NCBI RefSeq assembly: GCF_002177135.1
Contig: NZ_MWPH01000003.1
Location: 434,001 to 498,000 of the forward strand
Source of the DNA: Natronolimnobius baerhuensis
GTDB taxonomy: Archaea > Halobacteriota > Halobacteria > Halobacteriales > Natrialbaceae
Reading direction: 5' to 3'
DNA: 64,000 nucleotides
Shown: piece after piece, positions 44,479 through 53,053 of the stretch
How the letters are laid out: each line of letters opens with the position of its first letter
Numbering within the stretch: position 1 is the first letter of the stretch
Notes under the pieces: generated by a model
Databases searched by the model: none
Seen by the model: only the letters and a program-made list of their open reading frames with translations
What the model was told of the DNA's origin: nothing
Made by a program: the position numbers and the translations under genes

Positions 44479-47084
44479 GGCTGGCCTCCGTCGCTTTCGG
44501 GACTGTCGTTGGTCTCATCGTCGCTGTCAGTGTCCGTCTCTCCGTTCGCCTCATCCTCGTTGTCGCCCGCAACGACGCGAACCGCCGAGCGAACCCGCTC
44601 GAGTCGTGATTCCGAGGGCGGCGTGTCACCGTACTCGGCATCTCGGAACGTCTCGACGACGGTCCGAACCGGTGTCTCGGGAAAGCCCCGGTCGACTGCG
44701 TGACGGCCGATCTCGCCGGGCGTCTGCGTCCGCAGCCGTGGTGGTCGAACCAGACGGACGAACTCCTGCCAGAGCGTCCGCAGCGTCCGTACGTCCTCGC
44801 TTTGTTCGGCGCTCACAGCACTCGGCGCAGCGTGTGTCTTGCTCGCGTTCGAGGCGACCGCCTCGACGCGCTGTTTCGACGAGCGAAGGAGCGACCGAAG
44901 CGCACCGACCAGCAGCCGATACAGCCGAACGGGGTGAATCGCCGCGAGCGCAGCCAGCCCCTGCGTCGCGAGTGCTCTCGGCAACGACGCGAGCCAGCGC
45001 GCCGCTCGAGCCAGCAACGCGCCGAGCCACTGACCGAACGCCTCGAGGTGCTGTGCCAGTCTGACGACGGCATCGATGATCCAGCGGCCGATTGACTGGA
45101 GTATCGCACCCGCGCGTCGGACGAGTGATGCGACCATCGCCGGCAGTGAACGCACGCTCGAGGCGCTCACGCCGAATCGACGACTGAGGAGCCACCACCC
45201 GGCGAGGACGACAGCGAGTACACCGAATGAAACAATCGCAGCATTTCGGTAGAGACCGTCGACGACTATCTCCGTCGTCGTTCCCGCCCCCGTCGCGCTG
45301 AGCGTCGCCTCGCTTGCGACAGGCAGTTGGACGGCTGTGGCTCCGTCAGCGCCTGTTGTCCCCACCATCTCGCCGTTGACTGCCACCGTCGCGTTTTCGA
45401 CCGGTTCACCGCCGTGCTCGAGCGTCGCCTCGACCGTCCGACCGGGAAGTGGAATAATCTCTGTGACCTCGAGTGTGGGGTCTCTGAGTTCGAGTGTCCG
45501 TTCGGCACGGATCTCGCCGCGTTCGACGGCGATGGTCGTGTTTCCAGTCGACTCTGGCAGCGTGACCTGTGCCGTCCCGTTGGCGTCTGTCGTCCCGGCT
45601 TCGCCACCATCGACGAGCACCGTCCCGTCCGGAATCGGGTACTCGTTGACTGCGGCGGTGACGACGACGTCGCCGCCGGGAACTGCCGGCCGGTCGACCG
45701 CGAGGGTCGTATTCGTCTCCATCTCGATGACCGTCCGCGTCCCGTTTTCGGGCTGGTCTTGGCGAGTCGGGGCGAACTGACGTGTCGACCCGACCGACGG
45801 ACTGACGCCGCCTCGAGCGAGCGACTCACGAACGTCCTGGCTCTGATCACCGCTCGAGGTTGGCGTATCGACCTCGAGCGTCTGTGTGAAGGGGACCTCG
45901 CCGGTGACTGTGCCGGTGCTGTCGGTCGTGCCGATTGGCTCGCCGTTGAACGTGACCGTCTCACCCACGACTGGCTCGCCATCGTCTGTAACGGTGACAT
46001 CGACGGCTGTGCCGGGCGACGGTGGCGTATCGAACGCGTAGTCGTAGCTGCGTATTGTGGCATCCTCCCCAGGCCCGTCATCATCGGTGCTCGTCTCGTC
46101 TGTGTCGGGTACTGCGTCGTCATCGTCTGGTCCAGCGTCGTCACTGTCGATGGTGTCGTCGACCTCTTCTTCCTCTCCTGGCGCTCCGTCGTCGTACTCA
46201 GACTCACCTGACGGGTCGTCACTCTCGTCAGCAACTGGCTCGTCCCCACTCTCGCTCGAGTCGCCATCCTCAGTTTCGTCTGGCCCATCGACCGCATCTG
46301 ACCCTTCCGTCTCGTCTGTCCCATCGAACGCATCCGACTCGCTGCCACCACCGTCTGCCGGGTCGCCATTCAGATCGTTTTCTGTTGGCAACTCTCCGTC
46401 ATCACCGTTTCTCTCGTCGGTATCGTCTGGCATGTCGTCGAACGGGTCGTCACCCTCGGTGTCGCTCTCTTCCGCGGCATCGGGCGGCAACTCCCCGTCT
46501 TCCGCTGGCTCATCCCAGTCACCATCATCCGGGATGCCATCTTCGCCTGGCACCCCATCGCTGGTATCGCCCTCGAGTGGGTCCTCTACGTCGCCGGGTT
46601 CACCATTTTCTCCATCTATATCCGCTGTCTCGTCCGGTCGCTCCCCGTCACCATCCCAGCTATCGCCTCCATCGCCGTCTCCGAATTCGCCGTCCATCTC
46701 GCCCTGTTCGCCTGCTTGTTCGTCGGGGAGACCGTCCTCATCTGCACTCCCGGCTGCGTCGTCCGCGTCTGCGTCGGCTGTCTCTGAATCTTCGTCATCT
46801 GTCTCTCCCTCCTCGTCATCTTCATCCCCACGCTCGAGTGTGTCTCCAGACCCGCTCTCTGAGCGCTGTTCTCCTGATTCAGAGAATAACTCGGGGAGCA
46901 TCGATGGGCCATCCCCCTCGCGGTCCTCGCCAGCCCCGCTCAGTCCGAGACTCCCGCCGCCCATCGCAGGAATCGCGACTGCGGCGAGCGCGAGGATTGC
47001 AATCGCTACGAGAACGAGACCGAACTGTGCCCAATCCGGGCCGTTCGTCGGTGCGGTCGCCACTGTGTCGTCATCAGTCCCCAT
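44475..47084 (-). CDS. DUF4129 protein with acidic region and Ig-like repeats
   Basis: 869 residues from the ATG at 47084; the ATG at 47099 is equally possible. TM1 (about 20-42: FGLVLVAIAILALAAVAIPA), then a long Asp/Glu/Ser/Gly-rich region (about 50-345), then three Ig-like repeats: DVTVTDDGEPVVGETVTFNG, GDVVVTAAVNEYPIPDGTVL, GRTVEATLEHGGEPVENATV, each ending in GTTDxxGTA-like turns. TM2 (AIVSFGVLAVVLAGWWLLSR) precedes a cytoplasmic DUF4129 domain (TLWQEFVRLVRPPRLRTQTP; PVRTVVETFRDAEYGDTPPS). Outside part probably sits on the cell surface. First gene of the operon. A TATA-like ccaaataaaaatatg lies at about 47134-47148. Confidence 0.8.
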   Translation of the reverse strand: MGTDDDTVATAPTNGPDWAQFGLVLVAIAILALAAVAIPAMGGGSLGLSGAGEDREGDGPSMLPELFSESGEQRSESGSGDTLERGDEDDEEGETDDEDSETADADADDAAGSADEDGLPDEQAGEQGEMDGEFGDGDGGDSWDGDGERPDETADIDGENGEPGDVEDPLEGDTSDGVPGEDGIPDDGDWDEPAEDGELPPDAAEESDTEGDDPFDDMPDDTDERNGDDGELPTENDLNGDPADGGGSESDAFDGTDETEGSDAVDGPDETEDGDSSESGDEPVADESDDPSGESEYDDGAPGEEEEVDDTIDSDDAGPDDDDAVPDTDETSTDDDGPGEDATIRSYDYAFDTPPSPGTAVDVTVTDDGEPVVGETVTFNGEPIGTTDSTGTVTGEVPFTQTLEVDTPTSSGDQSQDVRESLARGGVSPSVGSTRQFAPTRQDQPENGTRTVIEMETNTTLAVDRPAVPGGDVVVTAAVNEYPIPDGTVLVDGGEAGTTDANGTAQVTLPESTGNTTIAVERGEIRAERTLELRDPTLEVTEIIPLPGRTVEATLEHGGEPVENATVAVNGEMVGTTGADGATAVQLPVASEATLSATGAGTTTEIVVDGLYRNAAIVSFGVLAVVLAGWWLLSRRFGVSASSVRSLPAMVASLVRRAGAILQSIGRWIIDAVVRLAQHLEAFGQWLGALLARAARWLASLPRALATQGLAALAAIHPVRLYRLLVGALRSLLRSSKQRVEAVASNASKTHAAPSAVSAEQSEDVRTLRTLWQEFVRLVRPPRLRTQTPGEIGRHAVDRGFPETPVRTVVETFRDAEYGDTPPSESRLERVRSAVRVVAGDNEDEANGETDTDSDDETNDSPESDGGQP

Positions 47085-47215
47085 CGATCCAGATCCCATC
47101 CGAAACGCTGTCTTGTGTCTCCTAGCTGACCCACCCAAATAAAAATATGCACATGTGACATATCGCCGGCCAAAACGGGTTTATTGCTGTGCGAATCCAC
47201 CTGACGTGAGGCCGA

Positions 47216-48514
47216 CTATGACTCCGTTGATCGAGGTGTCACGTTCCGTTCCTCGAGACGCTTGCGAAGATCTCCACCGGCGAAGGCGACGAGCGCGAAG
47301 ACGCTGTCACCAGCTGGCCGTGGGGCATCGCCACCCAGAATTTCGTCGGACTCAGTCGCCGACTCGACGGTCCGTCGGCCGTCAGTGATCGCCTGCCGGT
47401 TGAGCCACGCCGGCGGCCCGCCGACGATCACCAGCGCCCGCTCGGCATCAGCCGGCTCGCACTCGAGGGTGTGCTTTCCGTATAGTGCCTTCTGAATCAC
47501 CGTCTCGACGGCGCTGTAGGCCGCTGCGGTCTCGACGGTCGTCTCCTCAGCGAATAGTTGCGGGCCGAGTTCGGGGCCAATACCGAGCCCCAGAATCGAC
47601 CCTTCCCCAGCAGCATCGACCTGCTGTGTCCCATAGCCGAGTGAGACAATCGAACTTCTCGATCCCAGAATCCGTGCGATGTCGTTCGCGTCGATAACCG
47701 TCTCCGCGTCCGGCGTCGTACGCGTCTGCTGTGTCCTCGCGTCACCCGTATCGCCCGTCGCAGCGAAGAACTCGCCGACACGGGTTGCGAACACCTCGTT
47801 GAGCCGCGTTCGGCCATCGGCCAGTGACTCGCCTGTTTTCAGCCACGCCTCGTTATCGAAACAGATGATCGCATCCGCAAGTCCCTCGAGTCCCTCGAGC
47901 GTCTGTAGCGCGTTTTCGTCGGCCAGCGGACGACTTTCTGCGAGTATGAGTGCCTCGTCTCCCGCGTCTGAATCGCCCGTCCCAGCGTCCTCGTCGCCCT
48001 GTTCGCTCTCTGTCGAAGCCGTTGACTCATTGCCCGCGGTCGACTCTTCGACGACATCCTCAACGACGAGCGAGTCGTCTCCCTCCTCGAGTTCGCTGGC
48101 TGCCGGCAGCGTCGCGAGGACGTACACCGGCTTGTCGTACAGGCGCTTGAGACTCGAGACGAGTGCGGGTGCTGTGCCGCCGCCGGTGGCCCCACCAAGG
48201 CCGATGGCGACTACAAAGGCGTCTGCGAGTGACGGATTCCCGGTGTCGAGTTGGCGTTCCAGTTCGTCGACGTGTTCGGTACCAACCTCGAGTCCGCGCT
48301 GGAGGTTACCGTTGAGTCCGTGGTCGACGCCGTCACCGTAGCGATAGCGGTTCTCCTCGGGAATCGTCGCTGGCAGTGTCGCCAGCGTGTTGGAATCGGT
48401 ATCGAACGCGAACGTATCGAGGACGAACGACTGCACCATGTCCGTCTCCCACGCACGAATCGCCGCGGCGAGCCGACACCCCCCGCCGCCGACGCCGATC
48501 ACCTCGAGTTGCAT
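47216..48514 (-). CDS. Divergent FtsZ/tubulin-like GTPase
   Basis: 432 residues. Nucleotide-binding start MQLEVIGVGGGGCRLAAAIR and tubulin signature GLGGATGGGTAPALVSSLKR, close to GGGTGTG. The T7-like region VIDANDIARILGSRSSIVSL lacks the canonical Asn of NxDxxD, having only Asp. An acidic Ser/Glu insertion (about 160-195) interrupts the middle. It is neither a canonical FtsZ1/2 nor CetZ by eye; it fits the FtsZ-like group reported in haloarchaea. GTPase activity is plausible but uncertain. It stands next to the DUF4129 operon with its own TATA box about 28 bases upstream. Confidence 0.78.
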   Translation of the reverse strand: MQLEVIGVGGGGCRLAAAIRAWETDMVQSFVLDTFAFDTDSNTLATLPATIPEENRYRYGDGVDHGLNGNLQRGLEVGTEHVDELERQLDTGNPSLADAFVVAIGLGGATGGGTAPALVSSLKRLYDKPVYVLATLPAASELEEGDDSLVVEDVVEESTAGNESTASTESEQGDEDAGTGDSDAGDEALILAESRPLADENALQTLEGLEGLADAIICFDNEAWLKTGESLADGRTRLNEVFATRVGEFFAATGDTGDARTQQTRTTPDAETVIDANDIARILGSRSSIVSLGYGTQQVDAAGEGSILGLGIGPELGPQLFAEETTVETAAAYSAVETVIQKALYGKHTLECEPADAERALVIVGGPPAWLNRQAITDGRRTVESATESDEILGGDAPRPAGDSVFALVAFAGGDLRKRLEERNVTPRSTES

Positions 48515-48535
48515 GGCTGATCCGTTCGGACGGAC

Positions 48536-48549
48536 GGGATTTTATGGTT
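48536..48549 (-). promoter_or_regulatory. TATA box of the FtsZ-like gene
   Basis: Top strand gggattttatggtt is centred about 28 bases upstream of the start at 48514, consistent with a leaderless transcript. Confidence 0.45.
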
Positions 48550-48593
48550 CCGTTCGCATCGGCGGCTGATCGATGCCTCGGTACAGAACCGTC

Positions 48594-49664
48594 TCAGGGC
48601 GTTAGTCGCTCGATTGACCACCACTTGATCTCCGCTGTACTCTCGGCGTCCGCCACCAGCGCAAACACCATCGTCTTGCGAACGCCGTGTGCCAGGCGTA
48701 CGTCGAGTGCCAGATCCCGCGGCTCGAAGACGTAGTCAGCGGGATGGACCCGAACCAGCAGTTCGGAGTGGCTTAGTTCCTCAACCGAGTCGACGTTCGC
48801 GTAGGTCCGAAAGTCAGCACCGAACTTGTAGCCCGTCTTCGGGACGATATCCTCCTCGCGCAAGTGCGTATAGACGGCTAACCGGCGGTCGAAGCGTTCG
48901 CCTTCGACTGCCCGGCCGCGCGCTCGAACCGTCTCCGGATCGAGATCGAGCGCCCCACGTTCGGTGAGATACGCCGCCTCGAGCAACGAACACTGGAGCG
49001 TCGGCTGGTCGTACTCGCGCCCCTCGAGTGGCTGGCCGTAAAACGTCCGCTCGTAGAGCGACAGCGGCGGGTCCCAGACGACGACCCGATCAGTCAGCAG
49101 GTCGGCCTCGGCCCTGTCGGGCAGCGAGACGTCCGGATTCGATGACCCCGTTGGTTCGTTCCGGTTGACGTCAAAGTACGTAATCTCACTTTCCTCGTCG
49201 ACAACTGCGAGGACGCCGTCCTCGAGTGCAGCGGCCGGGACGTCGGTTCGTTCACTGATTACTCGCAGCGGGTACTCGATTTTGCCGTCGCTAGGGCCGT
49301 TGCCCCGTGGGAACACTGCAAAGTCGACGGTGCCCTCGGGTGGGTTCTCGATCCACGGTTCGGCTGCTGGAGAGAGATAAAAGCCCCGTGAGCGCAGATC
49401 CGCATAGACCAGAAATCGGACGCCAAAGGCCTCGCCCGGTTCACGCGCGACGAACGACTGAAAATCCAGTCGCTCGCCATCGTCCGTGGTGACCGCCGCG
49501 AGGTCGCCCCGATAGAGTAGATGCGCGGCCTCAACGGGAGCCAGTTCGATCTCGTTCCCCTCGAGCGGGTAGCCATAGCCCCGCGAGTCGTGATAGCGCT
49601 GGCGCGCATCGCCCCCTACGTGGACGACGCCCGCGTCCTCGTCGAATCGCCCCTCGAGTGACAT
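48594..49664 (-). CDS. endA: tRNA-splicing endonuclease
   Basis: 356 residues from the ATG at 49664 (MSLEGRFDEDAGVVHVGGDA). Cuts introns at bulge-helix-bulge motifs in archaeal pre-tRNA. The length, two tandem units, fits the homodimeric alpha2 form seen in haloarchaea. The C-terminal unit has the catalytic block YTHLREEDIVPKTGYKFGAD (Tyr), VRVHPADYVFEP (His) and LAHGVRKTMVFALV (Lys). An N-terminal unit with EGNEIELAPVEAAHLLYRGD and QSFVAREPGEAFGVRFLVYA is structural. Upstream open frame is not EndA-like. Confidence 0.9.
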   Translation of the reverse strand: MSLEGRFDEDAGVVHVGGDARQRYHDSRGYGYPLEGNEIELAPVEAAHLLYRGDLAAVTTDDGERLDFQSFVAREPGEAFGVRFLVYADLRSRGFYLSPAAEPWIENPPEGTVDFAVFPRGNGPSDGKIEYPLRVISERTDVPAAALEDGVLAVVDEESEITYFDVNRNEPTGSSNPDVSLPDRAEADLLTDRVVVWDPPLSLYERTFYGQPLEGREYDQPTLQCSLLEAAYLTERGALDLDPETVRARGRAVEGERFDRRLAVYTHLREEDIVPKTGYKFGADFRTYANVDSVEELSHSELLVRVHPADYVFEPRDLALDVRLAHGVRKTMVFALVADAESTAEIKWWSIERLTP

Positions 49665-49868
49665 ACCAGTGGGTTGGCCAGCGGGCATTAAGTGGCTGTG
49701 GATCACGCCTGACTTGCTGTTGTGTGCCACGGGCGAGCGGGCTGGCAGTGGGCGTAATCTGGACCGTCTCAAGGGAGTATCGTAGGAGTTCATAGTTTCC
49801 CGACGAAGAACCGAGAAACGTCGCTACAGACCACACTTCGAACCCTCCGGTTGGCTACATAATCCCTA

Positions 49869-50648
49869 TCAGTCGTCGCTTGCGACCTCGCCCGCCTCGA
49901 GTCGCTCCGTCTGTTGCTGCGTACAGGTGGCATCGAGACAGCGATTGCCGCTTCGGGTGTCGAACGTGGGCAGGCCACAGGCGCACTCGCCGTCGATAAC
50001 GCCAGCAGGCATCGCAAAGCCAGTGTCACACGCTGGATAGTGCTCGCAGCCGGCGATGAGGCCGCCCCGGCGAAGGATGCGGAGGTCGCCGTCGCAGTCG
50101 GTTTCGGGACAGTCCCACTCGCGGTCGAACGCCTCTTTCACGGCGGCGTCGAGCGACTCGCAGTCGCGGTCGAGACAGACGTTAAAGGCGAGCCCACGTT
50201 CGACGCGCATTCGTGGGAGGCCACACTCGCAGTGGCTCTGATCGGTCTGAATCGTCGCATCCGCCGGGACGCCGTAGCGGGTGCCACAGTCGACACAATG
50301 GACGCCCTTCGAGCGTACGAGCGCGCCATCACAGTCCGGACAGGTGCCGACGAGTGGGCCGGCAGCCGAGACCGGATAGTGGGCGAACCCGTCCTGATCG
50401 TGGGCGGCAATTCGCAGCGTCTGGGTGTCCTTTTTCGCTACGAGCGTAAAGCCGTCCGAGCGCTCGCTCGAGACGCTGTCGGCCCTCGTTAGCCACGCAA
50501 CGGGCTGGTAGCCGTCGCGGTCATGGACGAGCACGGTGTTGTCGGGTTTGACGACCGTCGTCATGCGGCCGCGGTACTCCTCGCGTTCGGTGCCCTCGGT
50601 AATGACGGTACAGTCGCCCGCGAGCACGCGAATCGCATCGTCGATCAT
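49869..50648 (-). CDS. NucS N-terminal-like domain fused to zinc ribbons
   Basis: 259 residues from the ATG at 50648. The first 60 residues match the NucS N-terminal domain: IRVLAGDCTVITEGTEREEY, RGRMTTVVKPDNTVLVHDRD, GYQPVAWLTRADSV. The nuclease (DUF91) domain is absent. The rest has a run of Cys pairs (CPDCDGALV with CVDCGTRY; CECGLPRMRV with CLDRDCES; CPETDCDGDLR with GCEHYPACDTGF; CACGLPTFDTRSGNRC with CT), like C4 zinc fingers of topoisomerase I C-termini. It may bind single-stranded DNA without cutting it. The frame is open far upstream but those residues have no domain. Confidence 0.75.
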   Translation of the reverse strand: MIDDAIRVLAGDCTVITEGTEREEYRGRMTTVVKPDNTVLVHDRDGYQPVAWLTRADSVSSERSDGFTLVAKKDTQTLRIAAHDQDGFAHYPVSAAGPLVGTCPDCDGALVRSKGVHCVDCGTRYGVPADATIQTDQSHCECGLPRMRVERGLAFNVCLDRDCESLDAAVKEAFDREWDCPETDCDGDLRILRRGGLIAGCEHYPACDTGFAMPAGVIDGECACGLPTFDTRSGNRCLDATCTQQQTERLEAGEVASDD

Positions 50649-50742
50649 GCCACCGTTGGCCGCGGTTTCATATTTAAATTCGCGGATAATTTTGTGGTCA
50701 CGACGCAGTAGTCTTATCAGGATTCCCTCGGTGCCCGTGAGT

Positions 50743-51501
50743 ATGACCGATTTTGCTACGTCTCCGGACCATTCTGTGGAGGCCACCGAGTCCGACATCG
50801 ACTCGCCCGAGCAGGCACTCGAACGCCTCGAGACCGATCTCGAGACGCTGGAAGCGACGCTCGCTGGGGCCGACCTCTCCCCGGCACAGCGCCGACAACT
50901 GTTTGAATCGCTTGTCGGGCAGGTACAGGACGTCCTCGCGGAGACGAACGGCGGCCACTTGGAAATCAACACGCACTCAGGCGGCCAGATCACGCCACTC
51001 GAACCGGATTCGGCGGCTATCACACTCGAGGATATCACCCATGCGCTTTCGAATTTGAGCCGGTTTACCGGACAGGGAACGGGATTTTACAGCGTTGCAC
51101 GCCATGCAATTCACGTCAGCCGCGAAGTCGAGGCTCGTGGCGGCTCGCTCGAGGCTCAGCGCTGGGGGCTGTTACACGACGCCAGCGAGGCGTACTTTGC
51201 CGACGTTCCCGCGCCGGTCAAACAGAGCCTCCCTGGCTATACACACGCAGAAAAACGGTTTCAGGACGCTGTTATCGACGCCTTCGACCTCGCACTCAAG
51301 GATGATGACAGTGACCTGGTCAACACCATCGATTCGGCGGTCGGTCGATTCGAACTTGCCATGCACTTTGGTGACGAACAGTTCGACCGCCCGACGCTTG
51401 CAGTCGAACCAAGCGACCTCGAGCTATCCGAGGTGAAACCAGCGTTTCTGTCTCGCGCGCAGACGCTTGGGATTTGCAGTGCCTCCGATACTTCGTGCTG
51501 A
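50743..51501 (+). CDS. HD-domain phosphohydrolase (YfbR-like)
   Basis: 252 residues from ATG 50743. An acidic N-terminal helix-rich part (about 20-65) precedes an HD core: ARHAIHVSREVEARGG with the first His, RWGLLHDASEAYFADVPAPV with the HD and DxPxP(V/I)K motif, and a later Asp in the helix LVNTIDSAVGRFELAMHFGD. The pattern matches dNMP 5'-nucleotidase YfbR and related HD proteins. Divergent from the NucS-N/zinc fusion. Nucleotide salvage is inference from the family. Confidence 0.85.
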   Translation: MTDFATSPDHSVEATESDIDSPEQALERLETDLETLEATLAGADLSPAQRRQLFESLVGQVQDVLAETNGGHLEINTHSGGQITPLEPDSAAITLEDITHALSNLSRFTGQGTGFYSVARHAIHVSREVEARGGSLEAQRWGLLHDASEAYFADVPAPVKQSLPGYTHAEKRFQDAVIDAFDLALKDDDSDLVNTIDSAVGRFELAMHFGDEQFDRPTLAVEPSDLELSEVKPAFLSRAQTLGICSASDTSC

Positions 51502-51547
51502 GGTCCGGTCCAATCGGCTTTTCAATGCGTAGCGTATAGACGGTGGT

Positions 51548-52207
51548 ATGAACGACATTCCGGACCGCGTCCCGACACCCTGTCCGTCGTGCTCGCCGGA
51601 CCTCGAGACGGTCCACGAGGTGCTTACCGCGAGCGAGGGTGGCGGCACGGTCACCGTCCGCTGCAGTGAGTGCGCTCACGTCCACAAGGTACAGCCAGAA
51701 CAAGAACGCGAAGTCACACTCGACGTCGTCGTCTCTCAGGATGGCGAATCGTTCACCGCGAACGTCACCGCCCCCGAAGATGAGTCGATTGAAGTCGGCG
51801 ACGAGTTCATCCTCGAGACGGATGAAGTGCTCTCGACGGTGCGTGTCACCAGCGTCGAACTCGATGGACAGCGCCGACGGGAGGAAGCGCCGGCAGACGA
51901 AATCGAGACCGTCTGGAGCCGCGAGGTCGACAACGTCGCAGTCAACGTCACGATCCACCCACAGGATGGCTCTCGAGACGATAGCCGCGGGATCACGGTT
52001 CACGTCCCCGGCGACTACGAGTTCGAAGTCGGCACAATCGAGGAGTTCGGCGAGGACGAGTTCAAAATCGACGCGTACGTCGTCCGCGACGACGCCTCGG
52101 GCTACCACCGCGACCGCTACGAGGAGGGTGGCGATACCGTCCTCGCGAAAGACGCAAAACGCGTCTACGCCTACGACGAGCAGACCAGCGCCTGGTCGGC
52201 CTGGTAG
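51548..52207 (+). CDS. HVO_0476-like zinc finger protein
   Basis: 219 residues. A zinc ribbon opens the protein: TPCPSCSPDLETVHEVL and TVRCSECAHVHKVQ supply CxxC pairs. The rest is an acidic beta-rich domain (VVSQDGESFTANVTAPEDES, EVLSTVRVTSVELDGQRRRE, RGITVHVPGDYEFEVGTIEE), ending DEQTSAWSAW. It matches the HVO_0476 family of haloarchaea, of unknown role, possibly RNA- or DNA-binding. It is followed by the pcm pair on the same strand and may share regulation. Confidence 0.85.
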   Translation: MNDIPDRVPTPCPSCSPDLETVHEVLTASEGGGTVTVRCSECAHVHKVQPEQEREVTLDVVVSQDGESFTANVTAPEDESIEVGDEFILETDEVLSTVRVTSVELDGQRRREEAPADEIETVWSREVDNVAVNVTIHPQDGSRDDSRGITVHVPGDYEFEVGTIEEFGEDEFKIDAYVVRDDASGYHRDRYEEGGDTVLAKDAKRVYAYDEQTSAWSAW

Positions 52208-52307
52208 GATCGTTCGAACTCGCCTCGAGTGATTTTCCGGCAACTGTTCGCCTCGAGCACGCAGTTGCGCCCCACACGTTCTTTGCCGCCCCATGCTAAG
52301 TTATACC

Positions 52308-52970
52308 ATGTTTGACCGGTTCACCTCGAGTGACGACAGTGCCGAGGGTGACATCGAGGCTGCCCGCGAACGGCTGGGTCGACAACTCTCGAATCGCATC
52401 GACGACGAGCGCGTTCTCGAGGCCCTGACGGCGGTTCCACGCCACGAGTTCGTCCCGCCGAATCGCCGTCGTGACGCGTATGCGGATCGCCCGCTTCCGA
52501 TTGGCGACGGGCAGACGATCAGTGCGCCGCACATGGTCGCGATCATGGCCGACACACTGGCGCTCGAGTCCGGCGAGGACGTGCTCGAGATCGGGACCGG
52601 CTGTGGCTATCACGCGGCGGTCACTGCCGAACTCGTCGGTCCGGAGCACGTCTATAGTGTCGAGTATAGCGACGAGTTAGCTGAGCAGGCGCGCGAGCGA
52701 CTCACCAAACTAGGTTACGGCGAGATCTCTGTTCGGGTCGGCGACGGCCATAACGGCTGGCCCGAGCATGCACCCTACGACGCCGCATATTTCACCTGCG
52801 CGACGGACTCAATTCCAGATTCCGTCCTCGAGCAGGTTCGTCCGGGCGGGCGCGTTCTCGCACCCGTTGGCTCGAGTCGACAGACGCTCGTCGAAATTGA
52901 CAAACGCGCGGATGGCACGCTCGAGCGACACGACCACGGCGATGTTCGATTCGTCCAGATTCGGGGCTAA
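52308..52970 (+). CDS. pcm: Protein-L-isoaspartate O-methyltransferase
   Basis: 220 residues from ATG 52308. SAM-dependent methylation of L-isoaspartyl residues for protein repair. Conserved PRHEFVPPNRRRDAYADRPL, the substrate-loop signature GDGQTISAPHMVAIM, and the SAM motif I VLEIGTGCGYHAAVTAELVG, then YDAAYFTCATDSIPDSVLEQ and PGGRVLAPVGSSRQTL. All key motifs are present. A paralog lacking the substrate loop follows 83 bases later. Confidence 0.95.
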   Translation: MFDRFTSSDDSAEGDIEAARERLGRQLSNRIDDERVLEALTAVPRHEFVPPNRRRDAYADRPLPIGDGQTISAPHMVAIMADTLALESGEDVLEIGTGCGYHAAVTAELVGPEHVYSVEYSDELAEQARERLTKLGYGEISVRVGDGHNGWPEHAPYDAAYFTCATDSIPDSVLEQVRPGGRVLAPVGSSRQTLVEIDKRADGTLERHDHGDVRFVQIRG

Positions 52971-53053
52971 CGCATCCGCGCTCGGTCGATCACCGCTCAT
53001 ATCAGACTGGTAGCAAGCGCGTCATTGATTAGTACCGACCGGCTACTCCGCTC

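Noticed and set aside
45266-47142. Other open frames over the DUF4129 gene (for example plus 46057-47142 and minus 45266-46369)
   Set aside because: They read the acidic low-complexity region in other frames (Ser- or Arg-rich) and have no independent domain.
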